The notes: generated from the letters alone by a model not told the origin. A stretch of 39,917 nt of DNA from Chitinophagaceae bacterium (GCA_947454715.1 CANGMZ010000017.1:1-39917), one strand, 5' to 3'; positions 28,227 to 36,894 are shown, counted from the first letter of the stretch. Numbers and translations: made by a program.

Positions 28227-31200
28227 TCATTTTTTACTGCCGGTCTGTGTCTTGTATATCTGCTCTCTGCTGTGGTTTACCGGTATGCCCAGTGCCTCAT
28301 AGATATAATCCTGAGTTAGTGTCCGCACATTCAGTTTATTGATTTTTGTGTTTTCGGCGGAAGGGTAAACCCTGTTGCTTAGGAAAACAAAAACGATACC
28401 GGTTGCGGGGTCTGCCCAAACACAAGTTCCCGTAAAGCCTTGATGTCCAAAAGCTTGCGCACTTGTTCGGCTACCTGCAGGTCCGCCATCTTCAGCATCG
28501 GTAGCGGGTTTATCAAAGCCTAAACCGCGATGATTGAGTGTGCTGTTATACGCGGTAAATTGTTCTACGGTTGTAGCCTTGAAATAACGTTTACCACCAT
28601 AAGTGCCTTTGTTGAGCAACATCTGGAATATGACAGCAACATCGTGAGCTGTGGAGAATAAGCCGGCATGACCAGCAACGCCACCCATCATAGCGGCTGC
28701 GGGGTCATGTACATAACCATGTATCAACTCATTTCTGAAATTGAAATCCATTTCTGTAGGTGCTATCTGCAATAGGCTGTAGTGGCTCAGGGGCATATAA
28801 AGTGTGTGTGTTAGTCCCAGAGGTTTGTAAAAATGTTCGTCGGCATATTGGTCTATGCGCTTACCAGATACCTGCTCTACAATGGCAGCCAGGAAAATGA
28901 AGTCAAGATCGCTATAAACGCTTTTACCCTTATTGTCTAAGGAGCTATTGAGAATGCGGCTCCAGATTGTATCCTTATAATCATTGCGTAAAAACAGGTT
29001 GAGTGCGACTTCTGTGCTGTATTCATCGTTGCTTTTTTTGCGGTATAAAGCCTTTTTAGGTTTTCCCTTATCATTGAGCGTTTCTTTATAGAAAGGTATC
29101 CAACTTTTAAGCCCTGCCTGATGGAGCAATATGTCTCTTATTTTAAGATCTGCTTTATTTGTGCCCTTAGTCATTGGCAGGTAGTCGCCTAGCGTTTTAT
29201 CTAAATCTAACTTACCTTCTTCATAGAGTTTCATTATAGAAATATTGGTAGCCAATACCTTAGTGCAGGATGCCATATCATATAAGGTATTGGTATCTAC
29301 GGGATACTCATTGTCATACATGAACTTGCCAAAAGCCTTGTCGAAAAACACTTTGCCATCTTTTGCGGCAAGTATCCGGCAGCCTGGGAACGCGCCATCT
29401 ACTATACAACGCTGAATAAACAAGTCGAGTTTGTCGAGCGCAGTTGCATCAACCACTCCGGCATCAACAGGGTATAGTGTTTTTACAAGGTCTTTAGGTG
29501 TCTCCTTTACCAATTCAGTTTTTTTCGTTGGCATTGGAGCTGGGCAAATACTCTTACCATCTACACAAGCAGTTACAGGTAGTTTTCCTTTTGCTTTGAG
29601 TTTCTTGGAGAGTATATCAGCGGTCACTAATTCGGTGAGGCTATCGTCTTCGTAAGTGACCATCACAGACGGTGCGCCACAGAAGTATTGTGTTGCATAA
29701 GCATTGCCCATCAGTACAACCATTACATTGCTTTTACACGCGGCTTGTTGTATGAAAGATAATGCATCATCATTGAGTCCATAATTGTTGCCCGGTGTAA
29801 AATTGATACTGTGAATTGCCACAATTACGGCATCGAAATCAGCGATTTTATTTAATATCTGCTGTCCGTCTGTCTGATTGCTACCCTTAGGTAGCCACTG
29901 CGCCTTGATTCCGGTATACTTATCTTTTAGTCCTTCAAACAACGGAGTGGTATTATTGGCATTGATACCTACATAACCAACGCTCATGTTGTCATTGAGT
30001 TTGTTCATAATCTGATTGTCGTCTTTTATCAGTGTCACGGCTTCTTTAGCGGTCATGGTTCTGATTTCATCTATAGCAGCATTCAGATCTTTAGTAATAT
30101 TCGTTGTGTCAATTTCTTTCCAGTTGTTGAGTCCTGCATCATATTTTGCTGCCAATATTTTCTTTACACTGGCTTCTAATGCCACCATAGGTATATCACC
30201 GGTGTCTATAGCATGTTTGATTTTGGTGATAGAAGCAGCAACATCTTGTGAGAACAACAATATATCGTTGCCTGCAGCAAATGCACGTAATTCCGCTTCG
30301 CCACCTGAAAAATATTTTGTTACTCCTTGCATAGCAAGCCCGTCAGTGACAATAAGCCCATTATAACCTAGTTTGTCTTTGAGCAAACCCGTCACTGTGT
30401 TTTTAGAAAGGGACGTAGGGACGTGAAGTGCTGTGTCTAAAGAAGGCACCTCAAGATGAGCTACCATAATGCTTTTTACACCTGCAGCTATCATCTGTCT
30501 GAATGGATAAAGTTCCAATGTGTCTAGTTGGGCAAGGCTTTTAGGAATGAGTGGAAGGTCTTTATGAGAATCGGTATTTGTATCGCCGTGACCGGGGAAG
30601 TGCTTGGCGCAGGCAATGATTCCGCCCTTTTGCAATCCGCGCATAAATGCTTTTGCAAGCATTGCTACCCAATATTTATTCTCGCCAAATGAGCGGGAAT
30701 TGATTACCGGGTTAGCTGCATTATTATTCACATCTACATCAGGAGCAAAATCTATGTGAATACCCATTCTGCGACATTGTGAGGCAATAGCAACACCCAT
30801 TCTATAAACCAAAGCAGTATCACGAGTGGCACCCAACATCATTTGTCGAGGAAAATTACGAACACTGTCCAGACGCATTCCCAATCCCCATTCGGCATCC
30901 ATTGATAATAACAAAGGCACTTGTGCTATTTTTTGGTAGCGGTTGGTCATCAAGGCTTGCCTGATAGGGCCACCTTGCATAAAGATGAGTCCGCCTATTT
31001 GATGGGCATTGATCATTTTGGTTACCGCTTCTTCGTTCAGGTTTTTACCACCTGAATAGGCAGCAACCATAAACAGCTGACCAATTTTTTCCTCTTCATT
31101 CAGTGCATTGTATACGCTGTCAATCCAGTGTTTTTTAGCTGCATCGGCATGCTCTTTTTTAGGAGTAGCAGACACAATTGTGGAAATAAATAACAGGCAA

Positions 31201-31235
31201 GATATAAGAAAGGCTGAAAGTTTGGATATGCTCAT
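28227..31235 (-). CDS. Secreted GH3 glycosidase fused to a class C beta-lactamase-like domain
   Basis: With the ATG at 31235 the protein has 1002 residues and a clear signal peptide (MSISKLSAFLISCLLFIS, then VSA). The longer frame to 31343 would need a TTG start. Residues of about 35-395 are a NagZ-like GH3 domain with KHFPGHGDTNTDSH at 211-224 and the nucleophile Asp298 in IVTDGLAM. A GH3 C-terminal/Rossmann-like stretch follows to about 580. The last part is a serine hydrolase with Ser656-x-x-Lys659 (SCTK), Tyr774-Ser-Asp and a late GHQG motif. Such fusions are known in Bacteroidota and are thought to act on peptidoglycan amino-sugars in the periplasm; the hydrolase half may be a peptidase or esterase and not a resistance enzyme. 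Confidence 0.9.
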   Translation of the reverse strand: MSISKLSAFLISCLLFISTIVSATPKKEHADAAKKHWIDSVYNALNEEEKIGQLFMVAAYSGGKNLNEEAVTKMINAHQIGGLIFMQGGPIRQALMTNRYQKIAQVPLLLSMDAEWGLGMRLDSVRNFPRQMMLGATRDTALVYRMGVAIASQCRRMGIHIDFAPDVDVNNNAANPVINSRSFGENKYWVAMLAKAFMRGLQKGGIIACAKHFPGHGDTNTDSHKDLPLIPKSLAQLDTLELYPFRQMIAAGVKSIMVAHLEVPSLDTALHVPTSLSKNTVTGLLKDKLGYNGLIVTDGLAMQGVTKYFSGGEAELRAFAAGNDILLFSQDVAASITKIKHAIDTGDIPMVALEASVKKILAAKYDAGLNNWKEIDTTNITKDLNAAIDEIRTMTAKEAVTLIKDDNQIMNKLNDNMSVGYVGINANNTTPLFEGLKDKYTGIKAQWLPKGSNQTDGQQILNKIADFDAVIVAIHSINFTPGNNYGLNDDALSFIQQAACKSNVMVVLMGNAYATQYFCGAPSVMVTYEDDSLTELVTADILSKKLKAKGKLPVTACVDGKSICPAPMPTKKTELVKETPKDLVKTLYPVDAGVVDATALDKLDLFIQRCIVDGAFPGCRILAAKDGKVFFDKAFGKFMYDNEYPVDTNTLYDMASCTKVLATNISIMKLYEEGKLDLDKTLGDYLPMTKGTNKADLKIRDILLHQAGLKSWIPFYKETLNDKGKPKKALYRKKSNDEYSTEVALNLFLRNDYKDTIWSRILNSSLDNKGKSVYSDLDFIFLAAIVEQVSGKRIDQYADEHFYKPLGLTHTLYMPLSHYSLLQIAPTEMDFNFRNELIHGYVHDPAAAMMGGVAGHAGLFSTAHDVAVIFQMLLNKGTYGGKRYFKATTVEQFTAYNSTLNHRGLGFDKPATDAEDGGPAGSRTSAQAFGHQGFTGTCVWADPATGIVFVFLSNRVYPSAENTKINKLNVRTLTQDYIYEALGIPVNHSREQIYKTQTGSKK

Positions 31236-31400
31236 AGAAACAAAAATAATTCTATTCGGCATATAATCAGGCGTTATGCTCTTTGTGGGTGGAAATTTGG
31301 TGCAATGGGACGCAGCCTTACAAGGGTAATGACTACAGGGCAAAAAAGTTACAATCTACTTGTTACTGTAAATACGAACATAAGGATTGATGCTTAAAAC

Positions 31401-31439
31401 AATTTACCCATACAATATTTTGTATTGTATGGGTAAATT
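31401..31439 (-). terminator. Terminator after the small secreted protein gene at 31463
   Basis: A perfect 17-bp stem (31401-31417 with 31423-31439) with a 5-base loop is followed by GTTTTAAG on the minus strand. It is 23 bases after the stop codon. Confidence 0.75.
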
Positions 31440-31462
31440 TTATAAAGTATTTATATGAAAGG

Positions 31463-31930
31463 TTATCTTTTCAAAACGATGGTTGTGTTGGTTACTCCTT
31501 CGTCGGTAGATTCTTTACGGTGCATGATACACTGCGTTTTGTTGAGGCCGGTTACCAACAAGCTGTCGGTAATGCCTTCGCTGCGAGATATTATATAATG
31601 ACCTGATACCGAATAGACTACTGATTGCGAAGCACCTGTGAGATAGCTGGTAAGCGTACCCTTTGTGAAGTCAAAAAAATCTTCATCTGAACCCGCTTCA
31701 GACGTTTTACTGGCTTCGCCCTCAACAGGTTTAGTGTCAATATCTACACGTTCCACCTTCCATTTGCCCTCTATTTCCTTCATATTAATAGGTCCTGCAG
31801 GTGCAGGTGCTACCATAGCAGGAACTGTTGATGTCGCAGTGGGAGTTGCTTTTCCTTTGCTTTTTCCCTGAGCACCTGCTTGGTTGGCAAATGCTAAGGC
31901 TGCAAATAGTGGTATCAGAGCGTATTTCAT
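31463..31930 (-). CDS. Small secreted protein with lipocalin-like core (uncharacterised)
   Basis: I do not recognise a named gene. The 155-residue protein has a signal peptide (ANQAGAQ) and then a Lys/Thr/Ala/Pro-rich linker to about residue 47. A compact domain follows, beginning IEGKWKVERVDI and ending TNTTIVLKR. The GKW start and strand pattern resemble lipocalin-like small exported proteins. The protein at 5414 (DKTWYFV) has the same general layout but no obvious close identity. Location is probably periplasm or surface; binding partner unknown. Confidence 0.65.
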   Translation of the reverse strand: MKYALIPLFAALAFANQAGAQGKSKGKATPTATSTVPAMVAPAPAGPINMKEIEGKWKVERVDIDTKPVEGEASKTSEAGSDEDFFDFTKGTLTSYLTGASQSVVYSVSGHYIISRSEGITDSLLVTGLNKTQCIMHRKESTDEGVTNTTIVLKR

Positions 31931-32168
31931 TGTTTGTGTGTTTTAAGCTTATGAGGGTATATTTAATAGATATATTTCTATTGTAAATCTCTGCAAATTA
32001 GCTGATAAGTCAAAATTATAAGTAGTAGAGGTAGTTTATACATCCATAAAGTTGCAGCAAAAAGTGTCGAAAACTGGAGAAAAAGCAAAGTGTTGAAAGT
32101 TTTTTGAGAAAAATATTATTGATAATCAATTAGTTATGGCGATGCGTTAAAAAATCTTAATAAAATAT
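31931..32168. other. A/T-rich intergenic stretch upstream of rplM
   Basis: The gap between the small secreted protein gene and the rplM promoter holds no gene I can support. The part nearest the promoter, about 32040-32168, is dominated by A and T runs, which could act as an upstream promoter element for a strongly expressed ribosomal gene; this is inference. Confidence 0.5.
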
Positions 32169-32199
32169 TTGGTGCAATCGTTTGTCGAAATTACCTTTG
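32169..32199 (+). promoter_or_regulatory. Bacteroidota-type promoter of rplM-rpsI
   Basis: TTG at 32169-32171 and TACCTTTG at 32192-32199 are separated by exactly 20 bases. This matches the known -33 TTG / -7 TAnnTTTG arrangement and is the best promoter in the window. Transcription would start near 32204, giving a leader of about 73 bases. Confidence 0.75.
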
Positions 32200-32215
32200 C
32201 AATCCTAAGTTTTAA

Positions 32216-32243
32216 CTGCTTCGCAATGAAAGTTGTGGGGTAG
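32216..32243 (+). promoter_or_regulatory. Leader hairpin in the rplM mRNA
   Basis: CTGCTTCGCAA (32216-32226) can pair with TTGTGGGGTAG (32233-32243) through 11 contiguous pairs including five G-U, with loop TGAAAG. It sits just after the predicted transcription start and ends 34 bases before the ATG. Autoregulatory leaders before L13 genes are known, and a leader class from Bacteroidia has been described; whether this is one is inference. Confidence 0.5.
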
Positions 32244-32277
32244 AATCAAGAATAAAGTAAAATACACATTAAGAACA

Positions 32278-32718
32278 ATGAGACACTTAAGTTTTAAAAC
32301 ACAGTCCGCAAACGAGAAGATCGTAAAACGTGATTGGCATGTTGTTGATGCTACGAACCAGACACTTGGACGTATGACATCAAAGATAGCTTCAACACTT
32401 CGTGGAAAGAACAAGGCATACTATACTCCTCACTTTGATTGCGGAGATTATGTGATTGTTATCAACTCAGCGAAGGTAAAGCTTACAGGTAATAAGTTGG
32501 AAGACAAAGAATACCAGACGTATTCTATGTACCCAGGTGGTCAGAAGATTGAAACTGCAAAGGAAATGATCAGCCGTCGCCCAAACCTTATGATTGAGCG
32601 CGCTGTAAAAGGTATGCTGCCAAAGAATCGTTTAGGCCGTGCGATGTACAAGAAATTGTTCGTTTATGAAGGTGCTGAGCATCCGCATAAAGCACAGAAT
32701 CCTCAGGAAATGAAATAA
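32278..32718 (+). CDS. rplM: Ribosomal protein uL13
   Basis: uL13 is an early-assembling protein of the large ribosomal subunit. The 146-residue protein starts [20 protein letters not shown] and has [22 protein letters not shown], the [16 protein letters not shown] segment and the [20 protein letters not shown] motif of bacterial L13. The start at 32278 gives the expected N-terminus; an upstream in-frame ATG at 32233 falls inside the leader hairpin. It is followed by rpsI after 81 bases, the common L13-S9 gene pair. Confidence 0.97.
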   Translation: MRHLSFKTQSANEKIVKRDWHVVDATNQTLGRMTSKIASTLRGKNKAYYTPHFDCGDYVIVINSAKVKLTGNKLEDKEYQTYSMYPGGQKIETAKEMISRRPNLMIERAVKGMLPKNRLGRAMYKKLFVYEGAEHPHKAQNPQEMK

Positions 32719-32799
32719 TTACGGTAGTTACTGTAGTGTACTGAGAACGAAAGACATAAAATAAATTCAGAAGAAAAAATAAAACCATTCCTAAATAAA

Positions 32800-33189
32800 A
32801 TGGAAAAACAAAAAAATGCCGTTGGCCGTCGTAAAGAAGCAGTTGCTCGTGTTTATCTGAGCAAAGGTACCGGCACTATCACGGTAAATAGCAAAGACTA
32901 TAAGAATTACTTCCCTATTATGTACCTGCAGAATCAGGTTGAACTTCCTTTGAAGACTATCGAAGGAATGGATTCTTTCGACATAGTAATAAATGTACAA
33001 GGTGGTGGTCCTAAGGGACAGGCAGAAGCGATAAAGATGGGTATCTCCCGCGTATTGTGCGAGGTTAACCCTGAATACCGCCCGATGTTGAAGAAATTAA
33101 GCTTGTTAACCCGCGATAGCCGCTCAGTAGAACGTAAGAAATTCGGTAAGGCTAAAGCACGTCGTAGCTTCCAGTTCTCTAAACGTTAA
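32800..33189 (+). CDS. rpsI: Ribosomal protein uS9
   Basis: uS9 is a small-subunit head protein whose C-terminal tail reaches the P-site tRNA. The 129-residue protein opens with NAVGRRKEAVARVYLSKGTG. It has GGGPKGQAEAIKMGISRVL in the middle and ends with basic KARRSFQFSKR, the tRNA-contacting tail. Second gene of the rplM-rpsI pair, with rpsB starting 69 bases downstream. Confidence 0.97.
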   Translation: MEKQKNAVGRRKEAVARVYLSKGTGTITVNSKDYKNYFPIMYLQNQVELPLKTIEGMDSFDIVINVQGGGPKGQAEAIKMGISRVLCEVNPEYRPMLKKLSLLTRDSRSVERKKFGKAKARRSFQFSKR

Positions 33190-33197
33190 TCGGATGC

Positions 33198-33221
33198 GGG
33201 GGCGTTGTTTGCTACGCCTCT
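33198..33221 (+). promoter_or_regulatory. Short hairpin in the rpsI-rpsB gap
   Basis: GGGGCGT (33199-33205) can pair with ACGCCTC (33214-33220), one G-U, extended by a further G-U, with an 8-base loop. It lies 38 bases before the rpsB ATG and could be a leader element for S2. Support is structural only. Confidence 0.3.
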
Positions 33222-33258
33222 ACCAAATTTTATTTTTTACAATCAAGAAATTATTCAA

Positions 33259-34218
33259 ATGGAAGATAATAAAACATTGCACCAACAGTTGCTCGAAGCG
33301 GGCGTTCACTTCGGTCACCTGAAGAAGAAATGGAATCCTAAGATGTTGCCTTACATCTTTGCTGAAAAGAATGGCATTCACATCATAGATCTTAACAAAA
33401 CAATTGAAGGCCTTGAAGAAGCAGCTGCAGCTATGAAATCTATCGCAAAGAGCGGTAAGAAAATCATGTTCGTTGCTACTAAGAAGCAATCTAAAGAAAT
33501 CGTAGCCGAAGCTGCAGCGAAGGTAAATATGCCTTTCGTTACTGAGCGTTGGTTAGGTGGTATGCTTACTAACTTCCAGACCATTCGTAAGAGTGTAAAG
33601 AAGATGTTGAGCATAGAAAAAATGCTTGCTGATGGTACTATGGATAGCGTTACTAAGAAAGAGCGTTTGACACTTACCCGCAGTAAGGAAAAAATGGAAA
33701 AAGTATTGGGTGGTATCAGCCAAATGGGCCGTACTCCTGCTGCTTTGTTCATAGTTGACATAAGTCACGAACATATTGCTTTGGCAGAAGCTAAGCGTTT
33801 GGGTATCACTACCCTTGCTATGGTGGATACTAATAGCGATCCTACTAAGGTTGATTTTGCTATCCCATCTAACGATGATGCTACAAAATCTATCTCTATC
33901 ATCACTAACTACCTCACTGCTGCTATCATGGAAGGTCTTCAGGAAAGAGCTTTGACTAAGGATAGCGAAGATGAGAATGCTGATGACATGAACGAAAGAA
34001 CTCGTGGCATGGAGATCACTGAAGAAGATAACGAAGGTGGTCGTCGTGGCGGTCGTGGTCGTGGTCGCGGTGCATCTGCAGGTGGTGGTACTGGCGCTGG
34101 TGCCGGCCGTGGACAAGGTGGTCCTGGTCGTGGTCCAGGCGGTGGCGCTGGTCGTCCGGGTGGTGCAGGTCGTGGTCCTGGTGGTGGCGGAAGCCGTCCA
34201 GCTCCAGCAAAACGCTAA
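33259..34218 (+). CDS. rpsB: Ribosomal protein uS2 with Arg/Gly-rich C-terminal extension
   Basis: uS2 binds late to the small subunit near the anti-Shine-Dalgarno end of 16S rRNA. The core is standard: LLEAGVHFGHLKKKWNPKM, HIIDLNKT, FVATKKQ, RWLGGMLTNFQTI and VDTNSDPTKVDFAIPSNDDA. With the start at 33259 the protein has 319 residues. From about residue 255 to the end it carries an acidic stretch and then some 60 residues made almost only of Gly, Arg, Ala and Pro in GRGRGRG and GPGRGPGGG repeats, far beyond the usual S2 end. The extension is encoded by repetitive G-rich DNA on the plus strand (34039-34200). A hairpin lies between it and tsf. Confidence 0.96.
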   Translation: MEDNKTLHQQLLEAGVHFGHLKKKWNPKMLPYIFAEKNGIHIIDLNKTIEGLEEAAAAMKSIAKSGKKIMFVATKKQSKEIVAEAAAKVNMPFVTERWLGGMLTNFQTIRKSVKKMLSIEKMLADGTMDSVTKKERLTLTRSKEKMEKVLGGISQMGRTPAALFIVDISHEHIALAEAKRLGITTLAMVDTNSDPTKVDFAIPSNDDATKSISIITNYLTAAIMEGLQERALTKDSEDENADDMNERTRGMEITEEDNEGGRRGGRGRGRGASAGGGTGAGAGRGQGGPGRGPGGGAGRPGGAGRGPGGGGSRPAPAKR

Positions 34219-34292
34219 GCAAAACCTCGTTTTTGATTGCTGAAATAATTAGTTATCAGGCTATTAAAACGATTAATAAATAATAACACTTC

Positions 34293-34320
34293 ATTAAAGC
34301 CCCGCATTTGGGGCTTTAAT
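34293..34320 (+). terminator. Hairpin between rpsB and tsf
   Basis: A perfect 11-bp stem (34293-34303 with 34310-34320) has a 6-base loop, 74 bases after the rpsB stop. The stem ends in TTTAAT but no T run follows, so it may only partly terminate, or it may stabilise the upstream mRNA. Confidence 0.55.
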
Positions 34321-34418
34321 AATAAAATGCGATTTTTGCACACCGAATTGAAAACTTGTGTTTCAGTTTGGCACAAAAAGCATTTGTAAACAAAAAAATC
34401 ATAAAAGAACAATATAAA

Positions 34419-35261
34419 ATGAGCACAGTAACAATATCTGCAGCAGAAGTAAACAAGCTGCGTCAACAGACAGGTGCCGGTATGATGGATTGCCGCAAAG
34501 CCCTTACAGAAAGCAATGGTGATTTCGAAGCAGCTATAGACTATCTGCGTAAGAAAGGCCAGAAAGTTGCTGCTAACCGTAGCGACCGTGATGCTAAAGA
34601 AGGTGTGGTAATAGCTAAGGCTACTGCTGATAACACTTACGGTATCCTTATCAACCTTAGCTCTGAAACTGACTTCGTAGCTAAGAACGCTGACTTTATT
34701 CAGTTTGCTAACGATGTAGCTGATATCGCTTTGTCTTCAAAAGTTACTTCAGTTGATGATCTTAAAGCTCAGCCTATGGAAGGTGCTACTATCGGCGAAA
34801 AGCTGAATGAAGTAGTTGCTAAAATTGGTGAAAAAATTGATGTAGTTCGTTTTGAGCAGGTTACTGCTGCTGCTGTTATCCCTTACATCCACTCTAACTA
34901 CCGTATCGGTGTGTTGGTAGGTATGAATGTAGTGGCTAACGACGCTATCGTAACTGCAGGTAAGGACGTTGCTATGCAGATTGCTGCAATGAACCCACTT
35001 GGTGTTGATGCTGATAGCATTGCTCCTGAAACTTTGGCTCGTGAAAAAGCAATTGCTTTGGATCAGGTTGCTGCTGAAGGTAAAACTGGTGATATGGCAG
35101 AAAAAATTGCTGTAGGTAAGTTGAACAAATTCTTCAAGGAAAATACTTTATTGCCACAGGCTTTCGTAAAGGATCCTTCTAAGAATGTAGGTGACTACCT
35201 GAAATCAGTAGCTGCCGGTTTAACTGTTACTTCTTTTGTACGTGTAGCTGTAGGCGCATAA
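34419..35261 (+). CDS. tsf: Elongation factor Ts
   Basis: EF-Ts releases GDP from EF-Tu so that it can be recharged with GTP. The 280-residue protein starts MSTVTISAAEVNKLRQQTGA, with the N-terminal UBA-like domain and the signature GAGMMDCRKAL. The Tu-contacting TDFVAKNADF follows, and the core runs to the C-terminal VASFVRV-like VTSFVRVAVGA. The start at 34419 fits the family; an earlier ATG at 34356 would add an unrelated lead. It follows rpsB after 200 bases and a hairpin, and ends at a strong terminator. Confidence 0.97.
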   Translation: MSTVTISAAEVNKLRQQTGAGMMDCRKALTESNGDFEAAIDYLRKKGQKVAANRSDRDAKEGVVIAKATADNTYGILINLSSETDFVAKNADFIQFANDVADIALSSKVTSVDDLKAQPMEGATIGEKLNEVVAKIGEKIDVVRFEQVTAAAVIPYIHSNYRIGVLVGMNVVANDAIVTAGKDVAMQIAAMNPLGVDADSIAPETLAREKAIALDQVAAEGKTGDMAEKIAVGKLNKFFKENTLLPQAFVKDPSKNVGDYLKSVAAGLTVTSFVRVAVGA

Positions 35262-35283
35262 GTCAATAAGATTATATTTTATA

Positions 35284-35318
35284 AAAGGCCGGTCTTCGAA
35301 AGAAGATCGGCCTTTTTG
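35284..35318. terminator. Bidirectional terminator between tsf and a T9SS cargo gene
   Basis: A 14-bp stem (35284-35297 with 35302-35315, one G-U) closes on a GAAA tetraloop, followed by T runs on the plus strand and TTTTATAAAATATA on the minus strand. It sits between convergent genes. Confidence 0.88.
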
Positions 35319-35324
35319 TTGGGA

Positions 35325-36794
35325 TTAATACCTCGTCACTTTCTGTCTTCGCAATAAAAGACCATTACTATCGAAGAAGCTAACAATATAAGTTCCTGCT
35401 GAATAAGGTGTTAGGTTGAGAGTAGTGTTATTACTAACAAGTGTTGATGTGTTAATTGATTGACCTATAATATTAGTAACCCCCATTATAATGTTTGTTT
35501 GGTTGCTATGCCAAGAGATGTTGAAAATGCCAGTGGAAGGGTTGGGATATATGGCTACATCAAAGTCTCCATTATGCGCTTGCGAACCAGTATCGTCATA
35601 AAAGTAGAGGGAACGAAAATAACTGGTGTCAACTTTGGTTGTAGGTGGATTATTTCTATAGGTGGTCCTATTAATAGAATCTACTAAACCCGTATTGCCG
35701 TATGATATTTTGCTCTCATAAAAATATTGCAATGTATTTGAGTTGCCAAAAGAATAATAGTTAAAGTCCGACCAATTTGCTTCACTGTTTAGGTTAAAAG
35801 TATAATACCAATAATATTTCCAGGACTGACTTATAGTATCAAATCTCATGTAACCTTCAAAAATTTGGTTCGGGCTGCTGAGGTAGTAGGCAAATGTATC
35901 TTTTTCAATAATTTGTGGTGTACTTGTAAATTGTCCTGTTCCTGAGTTGTAAAAATTATATAAGTAACCATTTATACGGTAATTATAATAATTGTAAGCT
36001 AAGTGTTGAATGGACTCTAATGACATTATACTATTTGAATAACCTAATGCATAAATATAAATAGTGGTATCATTTAAATGTTCATCATATTGGTATATAT
36101 GCTTACGGTAAGTTTGCAGGGATGAAGGCGCAGACCAATATTGCATAATACTGGAGTCGAGTGAAGCAGAATAATAATAGGTAGTTTTAGATATAGGTGC
36201 TCCGGTAGCAATATTATAACAGCTATCAATTATGAGTTTGCCATTAGCATCGTATGATTTTATGTTTCTACTTTTTAGGATAAAGCTTTTATTATGGCTA
36301 TTTATGGTGTCGTAATTATCTACGTAATCCAGTACATCTCCATTAAAATGTCCTACATATTTTGCCCAATAATTGTCATTTCTTATCTCTACAGTATTAG
36401 CAAAATTGTTTGCATCATAGAGCACTACTGTATTGTTGCTGGGGTACTGAGAAGTCAGATTTGTATGTTTGTATACATAAGAATCAACCTGTATGCCTGC
36501 AGTTGCCTCAGGATATGTTGGAACACCTGTTAAATTCAGATTATCTGCTGCTGTATTGAAATAAGAGCGTCGGTTTTGAGAATAATAATAGTGTGCTGAA
36601 TCGTAGAGTTGACCGTTCTGATAGTTTATTAGTGCAATAATACGGGGTTCTACGGATGTACTTTTTCTTATGGCTTTATTATTGCGATAAACGATTGAAT
36701 TATTGAATTGATCCGGGGAATTTGGCACTTGTCTTTGAGCTGATGATGCTAGGCAGACAAAAATACAAAGGAGCAATAGCGATAGAGGTTTCAT
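35325..36794 (-). CDS. Secreted protein with T9SS type A sorting domain
   Basis: The 489-residue protein has a signal peptide (LASSAQ) and a long Tyr/Asn/Ser-rich central part with repeated strands such as TTYYYSASL and YNYYNYRING. The C-terminal domain from about residue 410 reads FDVAIYPNPSTGIFNISW and ends in GTYIVSFFDSNGLLLRRQKVTRY. That end is the type A signal that sends cargo through the type IX system to the surface. The central part has no enzyme motif I recognise; a Tyr-rich repeat of the RHS/YD type is possible but weak. It converges on tsf. Confidence 0.82.
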   Translation of the reverse strand: MKPLSLLLLCIFVCLASSAQRQVPNSPDQFNNSIVYRNNKAIRKSTSVEPRIIALINYQNGQLYDSAHYYYSQNRRSYFNTAADNLNLTGVPTYPEATAGIQVDSYVYKHTNLTSQYPSNNTVVLYDANNFANTVEIRNDNYWAKYVGHFNGDVLDYVDNYDTINSHNKSFILKSRNIKSYDANGKLIIDSCYNIATGAPISKTTYYYSASLDSSIMQYWSAPSSLQTYRKHIYQYDEHLNDTTIYIYALGYSNSIMSLESIQHLAYNYYNYRINGYLYNFYNSGTGQFTSTPQIIEKDTFAYYLSSPNQIFEGYMRFDTISQSWKYYWYYTFNLNSEANWSDFNYYSFGNSNTLQYFYESKISYGNTGLVDSINRTTYRNNPPTTKVDTSYFRSLYFYDDTGSQAHNGDFDVAIYPNPSTGIFNISWHSNQTNIIMGVTNIIGQSINTSTLVSNNTTLNLTPYSAGTYIVSFFDSNGLLLRRQKVTRY

Positions 36795-36894
36795 AACAAA
36801 GAAAATAGTTTATGAAGAAGATGATATAATAAAGTTATTGAAAAACTATAATAGTATCAAAATCTTGAAAGCAGCATATTAGCGTGCAGTCTCA

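Noticed and set aside
33553-34116. A 187-codon minus-strand frame rich in Thr and Ser
   Set aside because: It is the antisense shadow of rpsB; the Thr runs are the reverse of the Gly/Arg repeat codons.
34039-34200. G-rich repeats considered as a CRISPR or non-coding repeat array
   Set aside because: The units are codon-sized, in frame with rpsB and encode Arg/Gly; there are no unique spacers.
34363-34370. TCAGTTTG as a promoter box for tsf
   Set aside because: It departs from TAnnTTTG at a key position and no TTG lies at the right distance.
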